A stretch of 64,000 nt of DNA from Chlorobaculum sp. MV4-Y (GCF_025244685.1 NZ_CP104202.1:1056323-1120322); one strand, 5' to 3'; positions 54,199 through 64,000 are shown, numbered from the stretch's first letter. Made by a program: numbers and translations. The notes: a model not told the origin generated them from the letters alone.

Positions 54199-56379
54199 AT
54201 GAACCCAGCCAACTCCGAAAACCTTCCGGCAGCGTTGCTGCCAGAGCATCAGAAACTCAACGGCAACGCTCACTGCGACAAGCCCGATTTGAGCGATCCA
54301 TCGCTCTACATCAATCGCGAGCTGAGCTGGCTGCACTTCAACCGCCGTGTGCTCGACGAGGCGATCCGGCCCGACCAGCACCCGCTGATCGAAAGGGCCA
54401 AATTCATTGCCATCTTCAGCTCCAACCTTGACGAATTTTTCATGATCCGCGTGGCCGGCATCGAAAAGCAGGTCGAGGCGGGCATCCGCAAAAAGACCAT
54501 CGACGGCTTCACCCCATCCGAGCAACTCGAACGGATCAGAGCGGAGGTAATCGAGCAACTCAAGCTGCGCAACGCCTGTCTGTACGGCGACATCCTGCCA
54601 GCACTCGCCGCGGAAGACGTCACTTTCGTCCACTTCGCCGACCTGCCAGAAAAAGAGCAAGTGGCGCTGAACGCCTGGTTCCGCAAGGAGATCTACCCCG
54701 TGCTCACGCCGCTGGCGTTCGACACCGGCCACCCGTTCCCATTCATGTCCAATCTCTCGCTGAACCTGGCTATCGAGCTTGACGACATCGAACACGGCAA
54801 CTTCAAATTCGCACGCGTCAAGGTGCCGAGCGTGCTGCCGCGTCTGTTGAGGCTCAACGACATCGAGGGTCTGGGCAACGATCCCTCGTGCATGAGGTTT
54901 CTCTGGATCGAGGAGCTGATCCAGCAGAACCTCGGCCTGCTCTTTCCTACGATGAAGATCGTGCAGTCGCACCAGTTCCGCATCATCCGCGACGCCGATA
55001 TCGAGATCGAGGAGGACGAGGCAGGCGACCTCTTGCAAACCATCGAAAAGGGCGTCAGGTCGCGCCGGTACGGCAACGTCGTGCGCCTCGACATCAGCCC
55101 GAAAATGCCTGAGTTCGTGCGGCAATTGCTGATAAACAACCTTGAAATCGAGGAGCGGAACGTTTACGAAATCGACGGAGCGCTTGGCCTGAGTTGTTTG
55201 ATGGAGCTGCTCGCCATCGACCGGCCATCACTCAAGGACGAGCCGTTCATCCCCTTCAACATGTTCGAGGAAGAGCGGAACACCGACATTTTCAGTGCCA
55301 TTCGTTCAGGCGACCTCCTGCTGTATCACCCCTACGACTCGTTCAAGGCGGTGGTCGATTTCATCGACCGGGCGGCAAGCGACCCCGACGTGCTCTCCAT
55401 CAAGCAAACCCTCTACCGGGTCGGCAGCAATTCGCCGATCGTCAAATCGCTGATGAAGGCCGCCGAGTCGGGCAAGCAGGTGGCCGTGCTGGTGGAGCTG
55501 AAGGCGCGGTTCGACGAGGAGAACAACATCGTGTGGGCGCGAGCGCTCGAAGATGTCGGGGCGCATGTGATCTACGGCCTGCCCGGCCTGAAGACCCATG
55601 CCAAGCTGACGCTCGTGGTGCGCCGCGAACCGCAGGGCCTCAAGCGCTACCTGCACCTCGGCACGGGCAACTACAACCCGTCAACCGGAAAGCTCTACAC
55701 CGACTACAGCTTTTTCACCGACGACGAACAGCTCGCCGGAGAGGTCTCGGAACTCTTCAACGCGCTGACCGGCTACTTCCGGTACACCGCCTACCACTCT
55801 CTGCTTGTCTCACCGATCAATACGAGAAAACGGATCATCGAGATGATCGAGCGAGAAATCGCCCTAGCCGGAAAAGGGAGCAGCGGCAAAATCATGATGA
55901 AGATGAACTCGCTGGTCGATCCGGCCACCATCCAGGCACTCTACCGGGCATCGCGTGCGGGAGTGCAGATCGACCTTGTGGTCAGAGGAATCTGTTGCCT
56001 CAAGCCGGGCATTCCGGGCATCAGCGAGAATATTCGCGTCATCAGCATTATCGGACGCTACCTCGAACACAGCCGCGCCTACTACTTCGCCAATGGCGGC
56101 TTGCCCGAACTGTACCTCGGCAGCGCCGACCTCATGCAGCGAAATCTCGACGACCGCGTCGAAACGCTCTTCCCGGTTTTCGACCCCTCGCTGGTGGAGC
56201 GGGTCAAAAACGATCTCGAGCTCCAGCTCAGCGACAACCTCAAGGCCTGGAAAATCGGGCCGGACGGCAATTGCACCCTTGTGCGCAACGACGCACCGAA
56301 GGTCAACAGTCAGGAGCGCTTCATGAAACGCCGCACGCAGAAGAAAAAACAATCGGCATCAAGGGGCGCCTGGGTCTGA
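54199..56379 (+). CDS. ppk: Polyphosphate kinase 1
   Basis: A 726-residue PPK1, which reversibly polymerises the gamma-phosphate of ATP into polyphosphate. The N domain starts with [19 protein letters not shown]; the head domain carries [16 protein letters not shown]. The catalytic C1 domain has [21 protein letters not shown] and [12 protein letters not shown], in which His467 is the expected phosphorylated residue; [17 protein letters not shown] holds the second conserved His (486). C2 has [13 protein letters not shown]. The C-terminus is basic (KRRTQKKKQ). It starts a run of genes that may handle polyphosphate. Confidence 0.95.
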   Translation: MNPANSENLPAALLPEHQKLNGNAHCDKPDLSDPSLYINRELSWLHFNRRVLDEAIRPDQHPLIERAKFIAIFSSNLDEFFMIRVAGIEKQVEAGIRKKTIDGFTPSEQLERIRAEVIEQLKLRNACLYGDILPALAAEDVTFVHFADLPEKEQVALNAWFRKEIYPVLTPLAFDTGHPFPFMSNLSLNLAIELDDIEHGNFKFARVKVPSVLPRLLRLNDIEGLGNDPSCMRFLWIEELIQQNLGLLFPTMKIVQSHQFRIIRDADIEIEEDEAGDLLQTIEKGVRSRRYGNVVRLDISPKMPEFVRQLLINNLEIEERNVYEIDGALGLSCLMELLAIDRPSLKDEPFIPFNMFEEERNTDIFSAIRSGDLLLYHPYDSFKAVVDFIDRAASDPDVLSIKQTLYRVGSNSPIVKSLMKAAESGKQVAVLVELKARFDEENNIVWARALEDVGAHVIYGLPGLKTHAKLTLVVRREPQGLKRYLHLGTGNYNPSTGKLYTDYSFFTDDEQLAGEVSELFNALTGYFRYTAYHSLLVSPINTRKRIIEMIEREIALAGKGSSGKIMMKMNSLVDPATIQALYRASRAGVQIDLVVRGICCLKPGIPGISENIRVISIIGRYLEHSRAYYFANGGLPELYLGSADLMQRNLDDRVETLFPVFDPSLVERVKNDLELQLSDNLKAWKIGPDGNCTLVRNDAPKVNSQERFMKRRTQKKKQSASRGAWV

Positions 56380-56582
56380 ACTGATCCGGTCACGGTTCGA
56401 GGACAGCCTGAAATGGCTCCTGAACAGCAACAGATTGGTGACGATTCCGTTAATACTTTGCAAATGAACAATATATCCGGCATCGATCAGCTAACTTTTC
56501 TACCGTACATACTGAAAAATCTGTTCAATCCGATGCCATCCCGAAAGGGCCATGACCGGCATCGAATCATCAACGTTTCGCA

Positions 56583-57404
56583 ATGATGCGCACATTCAGA
56601 GATATTATGGGCACGCTCGATGGTACGGGCGATATCGACTGCTCAAACATGGGACTGACTTCGCTTGAAGGGTGCCCCGAAATCGTCGAAGGCTCGTTCA
56701 ACTGCTCCGGTAATCGGTTAACCTCCCTCGATGGCGCGCCCCGGCTCACCGGTAGCTTCGACTGCTCCGGCAACGAAATCGTCTCGCTCGAAGGAGGGCC
56801 GGAAAAAATCAACGGCGATTTCAACTGTTCGTTTAACCAGCTCTCGTGCCTGAAGGGCGGGCCATCGAAGGTGAAGGGAGATTTCCTCTGCTCCGGTAAC
56901 CGCCTGATTTCGCTCCTCGGTGCACCGAAAAAAGTAAAGGGGCTCTTCGACTGTTCCGGTAACCAGCTTGTTTCGCTCTATGGCGGCCCGATCGAAACCG
57001 GCGCGTTCAACTGCTCCGGCAACCGCCTGCGCTCACTCCAGGGTGCGCCTGACGAAGTCCATGCCGGTTTCGACTGCTCCTCGAACCTGCTCGTTTCGCT
57101 TGACGGCGCTCCGGAGTTCGTCAACGGCGACTTTTCCTGTGCAAACAACCTGCTGGAAAATCTCGCGCACGGGCCGGTAGAGGTCTCGGGCAACTTCAAC
57201 TGCTCCGGTAACCGCCTCATGAGCCTCAAGCGCTTCCCGAAACGGGTCGAGGGCAAACTTGACTGTTCCGGCAATCCGGTACTCGCCTGTGATGCAACAG
57301 GGCCAGAGTCGGACCGGAGCTGCATCAGGCTCGTCCAGGGCGGGACAGTACGCTGCTGCTGCCACGAGGTCGGCGGCAGTCAACTCGAAGCATTGTCTTC
57401 ATAA
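56583..57404 (+). CDS. Leucine-rich-repeat-like protein with FxCSGNxLxSLxGxP repeats
   Basis: A 273-residue protein made almost wholly of about eleven 20-21-residue repeats, for example FNCSGNRLTSLDGAP, FDCSGNEIVSLEGGP and FDCSGNQLVSLYGGP. The invariant Cys-Ser-Gly-Asn forms an LRR-like ladder, a type seen also in phage and enterobacterial proteins. No signal peptide is present. After the last repeat comes a Cys cluster (GGTVRCCCHEVGG). It lies 203 bp after ppk and 20 bp before the CHAD gene, so it is probably cotranscribed with the latter. Likely a binding scaffold; partner unknown. Confidence 0.78.
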   Translation: MMRTFRDIMGTLDGTGDIDCSNMGLTSLEGCPEIVEGSFNCSGNRLTSLDGAPRLTGSFDCSGNEIVSLEGGPEKINGDFNCSFNQLSCLKGGPSKVKGDFLCSGNRLISLLGAPKKVKGLFDCSGNQLVSLYGGPIETGAFNCSGNRLRSLQGAPDEVHAGFDCSSNLLVSLDGAPEFVNGDFSCANNLLENLAHGPVEVSGNFNCSGNRLMSLKRFPKRVEGKLDCSGNPVLACDATGPESDRSCIRLVQGGTVRCCCHEVGGSQLEALSS

Positions 57405-57424
57405 CCGGTCAAAACCGTGAGCCT

Positions 57425-58993
57425 ATGAGCGACACCCAAGGGTCCCTTTTTTTCCGAATCAACGGCGATGTGCCGCTGGTTCAGTCGGTCGGGCAGAACC
57501 TGCCTGAAGGGTGGGGCCTTGGCAAGAGTTCCTCGCGACGGGAGCGGCTCGTATTCTACGATACCTTCGAGGAGGAGGCGTTCCGCAACGGTCTGGCGGT
57601 GATGCGCAGAAAAGGAACGCTCTTTATCATCGATCTTGAGAGCGGCGCGGTGGAAGCTGAGACGCCCCTCGCCCAGACCCCGCCGGCCTTCTTCGCCTCC
57701 GACCTTCCGGAGGGCAAGGCCCGTAAACGTCTCTTGCAGTGCAGCACGCTCCGTGCCTTCATCAAGCGCTGCGCCGTTGACCGCTTCATCTCGTCATGGC
57801 GGATTCTGAACCGGGACGACAAAACCGTCGCGACGCTCGATTACGAGTCGTTCTATCCGGTGGACAAGACCAGCGAAACAGTCTTTCCGCAACACTTTTC
57901 GATCACGCCGCTCAAGGGCTACCACAAGGAGCTGTCGCCAATGCTGATGGCACTGCCGGAGCCGGTTGATGCCTACCGGATCGTCGGCTTCAAGGAGCGC
58001 TTCATGACCATCATGGAGGCCGCCGAACCGTTCGGCAGGGGCTACTCCTCGAAGCTTCACCTGCAACTTGACGCCAGCGCGCCAATCCACGAAAACGTCC
58101 TGCGGCTCCTGCAGTTCACAACCTCGATCATGGAGGTGAATGAAGAGGGAATCCGCAAGGACATCGACTCCGAGTTCCTGCACGACTTTCGCGTCGCCAT
58201 CCGCCGAAGCCGCTCGATTCTTCGCCTGCTCAACGGCGTGTTCGATCCCGAAAAAACCGCTTGGGCACTCGCCGGGCTGCGCGAGCTTGGCAAACGCACC
58301 AACGACCTGCGAGACAGCGACGTCTATCTGCTCCGGCGCGAAGAGTATACCAGCCTCCTGCCGCCATCGTTGAGAGCGGCGCTCGATCCCTTTTTCAGCG
58401 ATCTCGAAGCAGATAAACGTTTGCATCACAGGCAATTCTGTCGCTACCTTACAGACAGGGAATATTCCGGCTTTATGACCTCGCTGAAAGAGTTCATCGC
58501 GGAGGGAGAACTTCCCGATCCGGAAACCGCGCCACTCGCCGCAGAGCCAACGGGCGATGTGGCAGCAAAAACGATCAGGAAAGCGCTGAAAAAGGTTCTC
58601 GTGCACGGACGGCGTACCGGCAGCGAAACCAGCGACGCCGAACTTCACGAACTGCGCATCGACTGCAAAAAGCTCCGGTACCTGCTTGAATTTTTCGCCT
58701 CACTCTTCCCTCCGAAAGCCACCACGCAGGTGCTCCGGCAGATGAAGGCGTTGCAGGACAACCTCGGCACCTTCGTTGACCTCTCGGTGCAGATGGAGTT
58801 CCTGCAGAGCCGCCTCGAAGCCATTCCGGCGGACAGGGGCGGCATCAGCGAGGCGGCAGCGATCGGCGGTTTGCTCACGACGCTCTACCGTGAAAGGGAA
58901 AAAGTCAGGGAACATTTCCACGAAATCTTCTCCGGATTCGATAGCAGCGAAACCGGGGAACTGTTCGATGAACTGTTGACCGGACTTGCCTGA
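57425..58993 (+). CDS. CYTH-like and CHAD domain protein
   Basis: A 522-residue protein. Residues 1-200 look like a degenerate CYTH domain ([34 protein letters not shown]); the triphosphate-binding ExExK at the N-terminus is replaced by FFRINGD, so catalysis is doubtful. Residues about 225-515 are a CHAD domain with two His-rich helical repeats: [20 protein letters not shown] and [24 protein letters not shown] domains bind polyphosphate, and such proteins are often on polyP granules. Its position two genes after ppk supports that role. Confidence 0.85.
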   Translation: MSDTQGSLFFRINGDVPLVQSVGQNLPEGWGLGKSSSRRERLVFYDTFEEEAFRNGLAVMRRKGTLFIIDLESGAVEAETPLAQTPPAFFASDLPEGKARKRLLQCSTLRAFIKRCAVDRFISSWRILNRDDKTVATLDYESFYPVDKTSETVFPQHFSITPLKGYHKELSPMLMALPEPVDAYRIVGFKERFMTIMEAAEPFGRGYSSKLHLQLDASAPIHENVLRLLQFTTSIMEVNEEGIRKDIDSEFLHDFRVAIRRSRSILRLLNGVFDPEKTAWALAGLRELGKRTNDLRDSDVYLLRREEYTSLLPPSLRAALDPFFSDLEADKRLHHRQFCRYLTDREYSGFMTSLKEFIAEGELPDPETAPLAAEPTGDVAAKTIRKALKKVLVHGRRTGSETSDAELHELRIDCKKLRYLLEFFASLFPPKATTQVLRQMKALQDNLGTFVDLSVQMEFLQSRLEAIPADRGGISEAAAIGGLLTTLYREREKVREHFHEIFSGFDSSETGELFDELLTGLA

Positions 58994-58995
58994 AC

Positions 58996-59742
58996 ATGAA
59001 AACCATTGCCCTGTACAGCATCAAGGGCGGCGTTGGCAAAACAGCCGCCGCCGTCAACCTTTCGTTTCTTGCCGCATCGCCCTCAACCCCAGCACTGATC
59101 TGTGACCTTGACCCTCAGGGGGCCAGCTCGTTCTATTTCCGCATCACGGCCCCGCGCAAGTACAACAGCGAAAAATTCCTGAAGGGCAACGACAAAATCC
59201 TGAAGAACATTAAAGCGACGGACTTCGAGAACCTCGACCTGCTCCCCTCCGATCTTTCCTACCGGAACCTCGACATCGAGCTATCGGAGTCGAAAAAACC
59301 CAAAAAGCTGCTGTCGAAAAATCTCGAAGGAGTTGCCGACGAATACCGGTACCTCTTTTTCGATTGCCCGCCGAACCTAACGCTCCTCTCAGAGAGCGTC
59401 TTCCGCGCCTCCGACCTGATTTTGGTGCCAGTAATTCCGACGACGCTTTCGATCCGTACTTTCAACCAGCTCGTGGAATTTTTCACCGAAAATGGCCTTG
59501 ACAGCTCAAAGATCGTCGGATTCTTCTCGATGGAGGAGAAAAGAAAAACGATGCACCGGGAAATCGTCGAGGAGTACCAGAGCCACCCTTCGATGCTCAG
59601 GCAAACCATTCCATACAGCTCCGACGTTGAAAAAATGGGCCTCACCCGCGCCCCCCTCAACGCCACCCACCCCAAAAGCAATGCCGGGCAAGCTTACAGC
59701 AAGCTGTGGGAAGAGGTGCGCGAGCGAATTGAAAATGGATAA
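58996..59742 (+). CDS. ParA/Soj-type partition ATPase
   Basis: A 248-residue ATPase. The deviant Walker A is [19 protein letters not shown], followed by [15 protein letters not shown] (A' motif) and [15 protein letters not shown] (Walker B). It lacks an N-terminal helix-turn-helix, as in small chromosomal ParA and cargo-positioning MinD/McdA proteins. The start is 2 bp after the CHAD gene, so they are translated together. Small ParA ATPases next to cargo genes position carboxysomes, chemoreceptors and storage granules, so polyP-granule positioning is an attractive inference. Confidence 0.85.
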   Translation: MKTIALYSIKGGVGKTAAAVNLSFLAASPSTPALICDLDPQGASSFYFRITAPRKYNSEKFLKGNDKILKNIKATDFENLDLLPSDLSYRNLDIELSESKKPKKLLSKNLEGVADEYRYLFFDCPPNLTLLSESVFRASDLILVPVIPTTLSIRTFNQLVEFFTENGLDSSKIVGFFSMEEKRKTMHREIVEEYQSHPSMLRQTIPYSSDVEKMGLTRAPLNATHPKSNAGQAYSKLWEEVRERIENG

Positions 59743-59810
59743 TTGATAATGAAGAGTGTATCGTCTTCAATTCTCTTCATCCTATCCGACATAGAAGTCC
59801 AAGTCAACAT

Positions 59811-60872
59811 TCACGCCAGCAGCCGGATTCTCGAAAATACGTAATCGAGGTGATCCTCGTTCAGCACAACACGATAGATACCGCTGTTGCCGAACTCCCG
59901 CGGCGGATTGAGGCGTTCACCAGTCGAGCGGCCTCGCAAACCGTCCCTGCTCCAGTAAACGAGGCGGATCATACCATCCTCGATCTCGATGGCAGTGATA
60001 CCTCGCTTGCCGATACAGCAGCCTGAATTGAAGATACTCGGAATGGCGATGGTGTCGTAGCGCCCGCTGCGCAGGCTTTTGTGGATGCCGTTCCGGTAGC
60101 ACGATTCAAGCTCAAACCTGACCTCAGCAATTTCGATCTCGATTGCCTGTTGACGCGCAGCATCCGCCGGAGCATAGCTGCGGCACAGCTCTTCGAGGCG
60201 GTAATTCAGGTAGTCGAGCTTGGACATCGATTCAAAAAGGGGGCGATGCGTGTGACCGATGATCGAGATGAGCTTGAAGCGGTTCGAGAAGTCGTAAACC
60301 GAACGCTCGATGGCGTAGCGTTTCCGGCTGCTGTAGGAGACCGAGTAGTTGCGAAAACCGAACGGACGGGCGAGGTAGCGCAGAAGGTAAAAGAGCGAAC
60401 GGCTGAAAACCGAGCCTGGTTCGTTCAGGAACGGCGACGCCTGATGGCCGTGAAAGAACAGGAGCGTCTGGCCTTCGTAGCTCAAGGCCAGCGATTCGCT
60501 CAGGGCAGAGGCGAGCTTGTAGTTATGATGATCGAGCAGAGCGTGATCGTGGTTGCCGTACAACTTCCGGAAGAAGCCGTTCCGCCCGAATGTCAACCAC
60601 AGATCATACAGCCCGTCCCAGGCAGCGGCGATGGCATTGAGATCAAATTTGAACAGCTCCTCGACGTCGCCGTTCAGGACAAGGCTGAATCCATCCTCAA
60701 GGTACCGCTGGCGCAGCACTGTTTCGAAGAGCGGGCCGTTATGCCGAAATTCATCGTTGCGGCCGCCATCACCAAGATGCAGGTCGCTGAAAATCACGAC
60801 CCGCGAGGCACGGTCAATCCCGATCGTTTCCGAGGTATGCAGAAGCCTTTCGAGATTGGAATAGCGCGTCAT
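59811..60872 (-). CDS. Calcineurin-like metallophosphoesterase, copy A
   Basis: A 353-residue phosphoesterase with all family blocks: VVIFSDLHLGDGGRNDEF, LVLNGDVEELFKF, LYGNHDHALLDHH, LLFFHGHQASPF and ISIIGHTHRPLFESM. These supply the dinuclear metal site. A helical insertion and a C-terminal beta region (SIFNSGCCIGKRGITAIEIED) follow. It resembles UDP-2,3-diacylglucosamine hydrolase-type and nucleotide-cleaving enzymes, but its substrate is unknown. A close paralogue lies 140 bp upstream on the same strand. Confidence 0.82.
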   Translation of the reverse strand: MTRYSNLERLLHTSETIGIDRASRVVIFSDLHLGDGGRNDEFRHNGPLFETVLRQRYLEDGFSLVLNGDVEELFKFDLNAIAAAWDGLYDLWLTFGRNGFFRKLYGNHDHALLDHHNYKLASALSESLALSYEGQTLLFFHGHQASPFLNEPGSVFSRSLFYLLRYLARPFGFRNYSVSYSSRKRYAIERSVYDFSNRFKLISIIGHTHRPLFESMSKLDYLNYRLEELCRSYAPADAARQQAIEIEIAEVRFELESCYRNGIHKSLRSGRYDTIAIPSIFNSGCCIGKRGITAIEIEDGMIRLVYWSRDGLRGRSTGERLNPPREFGNSGIYRVVLNEDHLDYVFSRIRLLA

Positions 60873-61012
60873 GTACCGCCAGGTGGATAAAAAAACCGGT
60901 TTGCTTCAGCAAAGGTAAAAGGTAAGCTTTTTCAAATCAGCACTTTGCAAAATTCCCGCAAACTTTCGGCAAACTCTTTTCGCCAGCTCAGTCCGATCCG
61001 ACGGCTCTTTTC

Positions 61013-62086
61013 TCAGGCCAGCAGGCGGATTCGCGAAAACACATAATCCAGGTGATCCTCGTTCAGCACGATGCGGTAAAAACCGGTATCACCGAGCTGT
61101 TCCGGCTCGCTGTTCCGGTCGCTGACAAAGCGCCGCCCCTGCTTCTCCTTGAACCAGTAAACCAGCCGGATCCGGTCGCCGTCGATTTCGAGAGCAGTGA
61201 CGCCCCGCTTGCCGATGGCGCAACCCGAGTTGAAGACACTCGGAATGGCGATGTTGTTGTAACGTCCGCTACGCAGACCGATCTTCTTGCCTTCGGTGAA
61301 ACAGGCATCGAGCATCGCCTTTAGCTCGCCGATCCGCTCCTGGATGGCAAGGCGCTCCTCCGGCCGGGCCGAGGGGTACTGGCGGCAAAGCTCCTCGATC
61401 TTGTAGTTGAGATGATCGACCTTCGAGAGCGACTCAAACAGCGGACGATGGGTGTGACCGATAATCGAGACGATTTTGGCCTGGTTCGAGAATTCGTAGA
61501 TCGATTTTTCGATGGCGAACCTGCGGCGACTGTTGTAGGCTGTCGAGAAGTTGCGAATGCCGATGGGCTTGGCCACGTATCGCAGGAACAGAACAACCGC
61601 GCGGCTGACGAGCGGGTAGGTCTCCCAGAGCAGAATCGAGGCCTGATGGCCGTGAAAGAGCAGCATCACCTCCTCCTCGTACTGGAACCTGATCGATTCG
61701 AGCAGATGCTTCGAAAGCGGGTAATTCCGCTCCTCGAAAAGATCGGAGTCGTGGTTGCCGTAGGTCTTCCAGAAAAACCCGTTCTTCTCGAATTGCAGAA
61801 ACAGATCGTAGATATGGCCCCATACCCTGGTTATATCTTCGAGCGAGAACTTGAAGAGCTCCTCGATATCGCCGTTCAGCACAAGGCTGTACTCACCCGG
61901 CAGGTAATAGTCCTGAAGCATCGAACGAACAAGCTCCGAATTTCGCCGGAACTCGTCACGCCGCCCGCCGTTACCCATGTGCAGATCGCTCAGAATCAGC
62001 ACTTTGGACGAACTGTCAAGCCTTACGGGCCTCGCCGTTTCAAGCAGTTTTTCAAGATGGGGATGTTTCTTCTGATGCAGGCTCAC
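61013..62086 (-). CDS. Calcineurin-like metallophosphoesterase, copy B
   Basis: A paralogue of copy A with the same blocks (VLILSDLHMGNGGRRDEFRR, LVLNGDIEELFKF, TYGNHDSDLFEE, LLFHGHQASI, VSIIGHTHRPLFESL) and the same C-terminal ending (RIVLNEDHLDYVFSRIRLLA in both). No ATG is available at the expected start; I used the GTG at 62086 (SLHQKKHPHLEKLLE), which aligns with the start of copy A, giving 357 residues. A GTG at 62161 would add 25 residues. The pair is a tandem duplication, and both copies keep all metal ligands. Confidence 0.8.
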   Translation of the reverse strand: MSLHQKKHPHLEKLLETARPVRLDSSSKVLILSDLHMGNGGRRDEFRRNSELVRSMLQDYYLPGEYSLVLNGDIEELFKFSLEDITRVWGHIYDLFLQFEKNGFFWKTYGNHDSDLFEERNYPLSKHLLESIRFQYEEEVMLLFHGHQASILLWETYPLVSRAVVLFLRYVAKPIGIRNFSTAYNSRRRFAIEKSIYEFSNQAKIVSIIGHTHRPLFESLSKVDHLNYKIEELCRQYPSARPEERLAIQERIGELKAMLDACFTEGKKIGLRSGRYNNIAIPSVFNSGCAIGKRGVTALEIDGDRIRLVYWFKEKQGRRFVSDRNSEPEQLGDTGFYRIVLNEDHLDYVFSRIRLLA

Positions 62087-62352
62087 TGATGAAAACTCAT
62101 GGTTACAGACACATTTTTCAGACGGATGAGTACCGTCTACCGATACAACAGAGCACGCCACTCAAAGGTTCTCGACCAGCTTTTCACGAGCCACAACCTC
62201 TTCTTCAAAAACCGAATATACTTTTAAGAATTGCATTTACCTCGTTTTGCAAAGTATCTGCCATTCATGGATGCCTGATTGAAGATTTAACGAAAAATGA
62301 CTTTCTTTTCAGAATACCTCAAGCAAGGCTTCATCAAACAAACCGCATCGCA

Positions 62353-63003
62353 TTGGTATCACCTGAACGATTCCGGAAAATCCGCGAGCTGCTCGAAAAG
62401 CGGCAAACCGACCTGACGCTGGTCATGGACAACGTCAACAAGCCGCACAACCTGGCCGCCATCATCCGGAGCTGCGACGCGGTCGGCATCCACCAGGTGC
62501 ACGCTATCTCCTACCGCTCCTCGATCAAGACCAAGCAGCACACGGCAGCGGGTGCAAGTCGCTGGCTCAAGGTGCGCCTCAACGAATCGATTGTACCGGT
62601 CGGCGAGCAGCTTCGGCAGTCGGGAATGCAGATTCTCGTAGCCAACTATTGCCCGGAGGCGGTGGATTTCCGGTCGATCGACTACACCCGCCCGACGGCC
62701 ATCGTGATGGGCGAAGAGCTGAAAGGACCATCGCAGGAGGCACTCGACCTCGCCGACAACTTCATCTACATCCCGATGATGGGTATGGTCGAGTCGCTGA
62801 ACGTCTCGGTCGCCGCCGCGCTCATTCTTTTCGAAGCACAGCGCCAGCGGCAGGCCGCTGGATTGTACGACACACGCCACTTCAGCGATGCCGACTTCGA
62901 GCAACTGCTCTTCGAGTACACCTACCCGCGCTTTGCCGCCGTGCTACGCGAGCAGGGCAAACCATACCCGAAACTCGACGAAAACGGTGCATTCACGGAG
63001 TGA
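62353..63003 (+). CDS. trmH: tRNA (guanosine-18-2'-O)-methyltransferase
   Basis: A SPOUT-class methyltransferase of about 216 residues, very like E. coli TrmH. Motif 1 is VMDNVNKPHNLAAIIRSCDAVG, motif 2 is DYTRPTAIVMGEELKGPSQEAL and motif 3 is IPMMGMVESLNVSVAAALILFEAQRQRQ. It methylates G18 in the tRNA D-loop. The start is uncertain: the conserved region begins at SPERFRKIRELLEKRQ, and I used the TTG at 62353. An in-frame ATG at 62089 would add 88 residues without family support and overlap the divergent phosphoesterase start. Confidence 0.88.
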   Translation: MVSPERFRKIRELLEKRQTDLTLVMDNVNKPHNLAAIIRSCDAVGIHQVHAISYRSSIKTKQHTAAGASRWLKVRLNESIVPVGEQLRQSGMQILVANYCPEAVDFRSIDYTRPTAIVMGEELKGPSQEALDLADNFIYIPMMGMVESLNVSVAAALILFEAQRQRQAAGLYDTRHFSDADFEQLLFEYTYPRFAAVLREQGKPYPKLDENGAFTE

Positions 63004-63253
63004 GGCTAATGGCCCCGTGGTATTTCGCTAAAATATTACCATTTGTCGAGTGCACGTCATCTGGTGTCTCTGTCAGATAAAGCGTCGGCAATAACCGTTT
63101 TTTCTTTTCCTCGCGATTTTGCGGAGTTCAGCGCTGAAAACAAACTCCAAACTGACCATAGAAAGAACAGCCGGCTTGAAACTTTTTTCCTGGCAGCCAA
63201 AGAAAAAAGGTGCAGCACAGGCACGCATCAAACCGCCAAACAAACGATGACCG

Positions 63254-63870
63254 ATGATTTCTCATGCCCTGACAATCGTGGTCAACGAACTGAATGCTCA
63301 TCTGAAGGATGCGTATGAGATGAGTACGGAAATTGCGCGACTCGGCAATCCATCCGACGGTTTCGATACCTCGAACAACGGCATTTCAAGGGATTCGGTG
63401 ATTTTTCCGTTATCAATGTCAGAGAGGAAAAAACGCTCAAGAACCAGCCGAATTACCGGCGCGATGAAACCAACCTGAAAGCACTGTATGAAAATCCGCC
63501 GGTTTTCCTGAATTTCCAGATTCTCGTCATCGCGCCTCATGCGAACTACTCTAACGGCCTTTTGATGCTCTCCAGAGTATTGCGATTTTTCCAGTTCCGG
63601 AACGTCTTCACCCAGGACAACGTCAAACCCGCCTCGATCGCCGGCAATGCGCCAACCAACGACCTCGATTGCCTTGAATCATTCAAGCTGATTTTCGATC
63701 TCCACTCCCCTTCGATGGAAGAGGTCAACCACCTCTGGGGAACACTCGGCGGAAAGCAGTACCCCTTCGTCATCTACTGGATGCGAATGCTCGACCTCAA
63801 GTTCCGTGGACGCCCGAAGGAGGGCCGCCTCGTCACGGAGATCGTCACTGAAATCAGCCATAAACTCTGA
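63254..63870 (+). pseudogene. DUF4255 (Pvc16-like) protein with a one-base indel
   Basis: A contractile-injection-system protein of the DUF4255 family. The N-terminal part (MISHALTIVVNELNAHLK, then GISRDSVIF) runs from 63254. The frame breaks at a T5 run near 63403-63407, where six T would be needed. In the next frame it continues SVINVREEKTLKNQPNYRRD, LYENPPVFLNFQILVIAPHA and the usual MLSRVLRFFQFRNVFTQDN to HKL at 63870. Pvc16 caps the sheath terminus in photorhabdus-type particles. With one T added the gene is a normal roughly 205-residue protein, so a base-call error is possible. Confidence 0.75.
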
Positions 63871-63876
63871 CGCATC

Positions 63877-64000
63877 ATGGCTGAACAAACTGAAAAAGCA
63901 TACCGCAAACTCTTCGAGGTGCGCATCGTCCACCACTACTGGCTGGACAACGGCACAACGCTGTTCGACCGCCTCTCTGACGAGCAGCAGGAACGTTATC
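63877..64000 (+). CDS. Start of a gene in the contractile injection cluster, cut by window edge
   Basis: The frame opens with ATG at 63877, 6 bp after the DUF4255 stop, and stays open to the edge (41 codons). It reads MAEQTEKAYRKLFEVRIVHH and YWLDNGTTLFDRLSDEQQER. I do not recognise the family from this piece. The short spacing places it in the same operon as the DUF4255 gene. Confidence 0.65.
   Translation, partial: MAEQTEKAYRKLFEVRIVHHYWLDNGTTLFDRLSDEQQERY

Noticed and set aside
55194-56384. A 396-codon plus-strand frame inside ppk
   Set aside because: It is the +2 shadow of the conserved PPK1 frame, Arg/His/Gln-rich and without any motif.
62089-62352. N-terminal 88 codons in frame with trmH
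   Set aside because: They lack any TrmH similarity, overlap the divergent phosphoesterase start, and E. coli TrmH starts where the conserved SPERF segment begins.

Overview
The window looks like chromosomal DNA of a green sulfur bacterium (Chlorobiaceae, most likely Chlorobaculum). The inference rests on GC-rich codon use, dense genes with frequent 4-bp ATGA overlaps, and a gene complement (DUF3124, DUF4292 and DUF2141 proteins, paired P-type ATPases, PASTA protein, APC permease, Pst system) that fits that group. No photosynthesis gene lies in the window, so the assignment is not proven. I saw no tRNA, rRNA or CRISPR array.

Left part (1-14.6 kb): housekeeping and envelope genes. These are a cation/Ca2+ antiporter cut by the window edge, a PASTA protein, a trans-prenyl diphosphate synthase, tatC coupled to an esterase, coaE coupled to a lipoprotein, sodB, a DUF4292 lipoprotein, an RlmI-type rRNA methyltransferase, a HAD nucleotidase, a CnoX/YbbN-type thioredoxin, a 59-residue helical protein and an HI0933-type flavoprotein. 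A nested inverted-repeat element lies at 4883-5128 and an orphan promoter-terminator pair at 9416-9535.

Middle part (14.6-41.3 kb): a patchwork with several broken genes. A FtsX/DevC-type ABC permease and its HlyD-type partner are deleted into each other and frameshifted. A P-type ATPase carries an amber codon and a 2-bp duplication. A MurB protein with an extra C-terminal domain is disrupted at two T7 tracts. An RND fusion protein is joined to the last part of its AcrB pump. Between them lie an intact second P-type ATPase, an APC permease, a Nif11-type peptide precursor, and a DoxX / heme-copper-oxidase-like / pentapeptide / GT2 / SDR gene run. Two AT-rich inserts stand out: a two-gene cassette with a YozE-zinc-GIY-YIG protein (18.4-19.6 kb), and a defence-type island (35.5-39.6 kb) holding HsdR and type II endonuclease remnants, a RelE/Phd toxin-antitoxin pair and a nuclease-DUF2075 P-loop protein.

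Right part (41.3-62 kb): a phosphate neighbourhood. A PhoU-like protein, DUF3124 protein, phoU-pstBAC, two pstS copies, a porin, a GNAT plus PlsC acyltransferase pair, ppk1, an LRR-type protein, a CYTH-CHAD protein, a ParA-type ATPase and two paralogous metallophosphoesterases lie together. The porin and the second pstS have matching 11-bp-period direct repeats 11 nt upstream of a -10 element, which I read as Pho boxes. A run of 19 C lies upstream of the second pstS. The window closes with trmH and the start of what looks like a contractile injection system cluster (DUF4255 gene, itself carrying a 1-nt indel).

Many of the disruptions are homopolymer or short-duplication indels. Real decay and assembly error cannot be separated from the sequence alone. 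The two deletion fusions and two in-frame stop substitutions argue that at least part of the decay is real.
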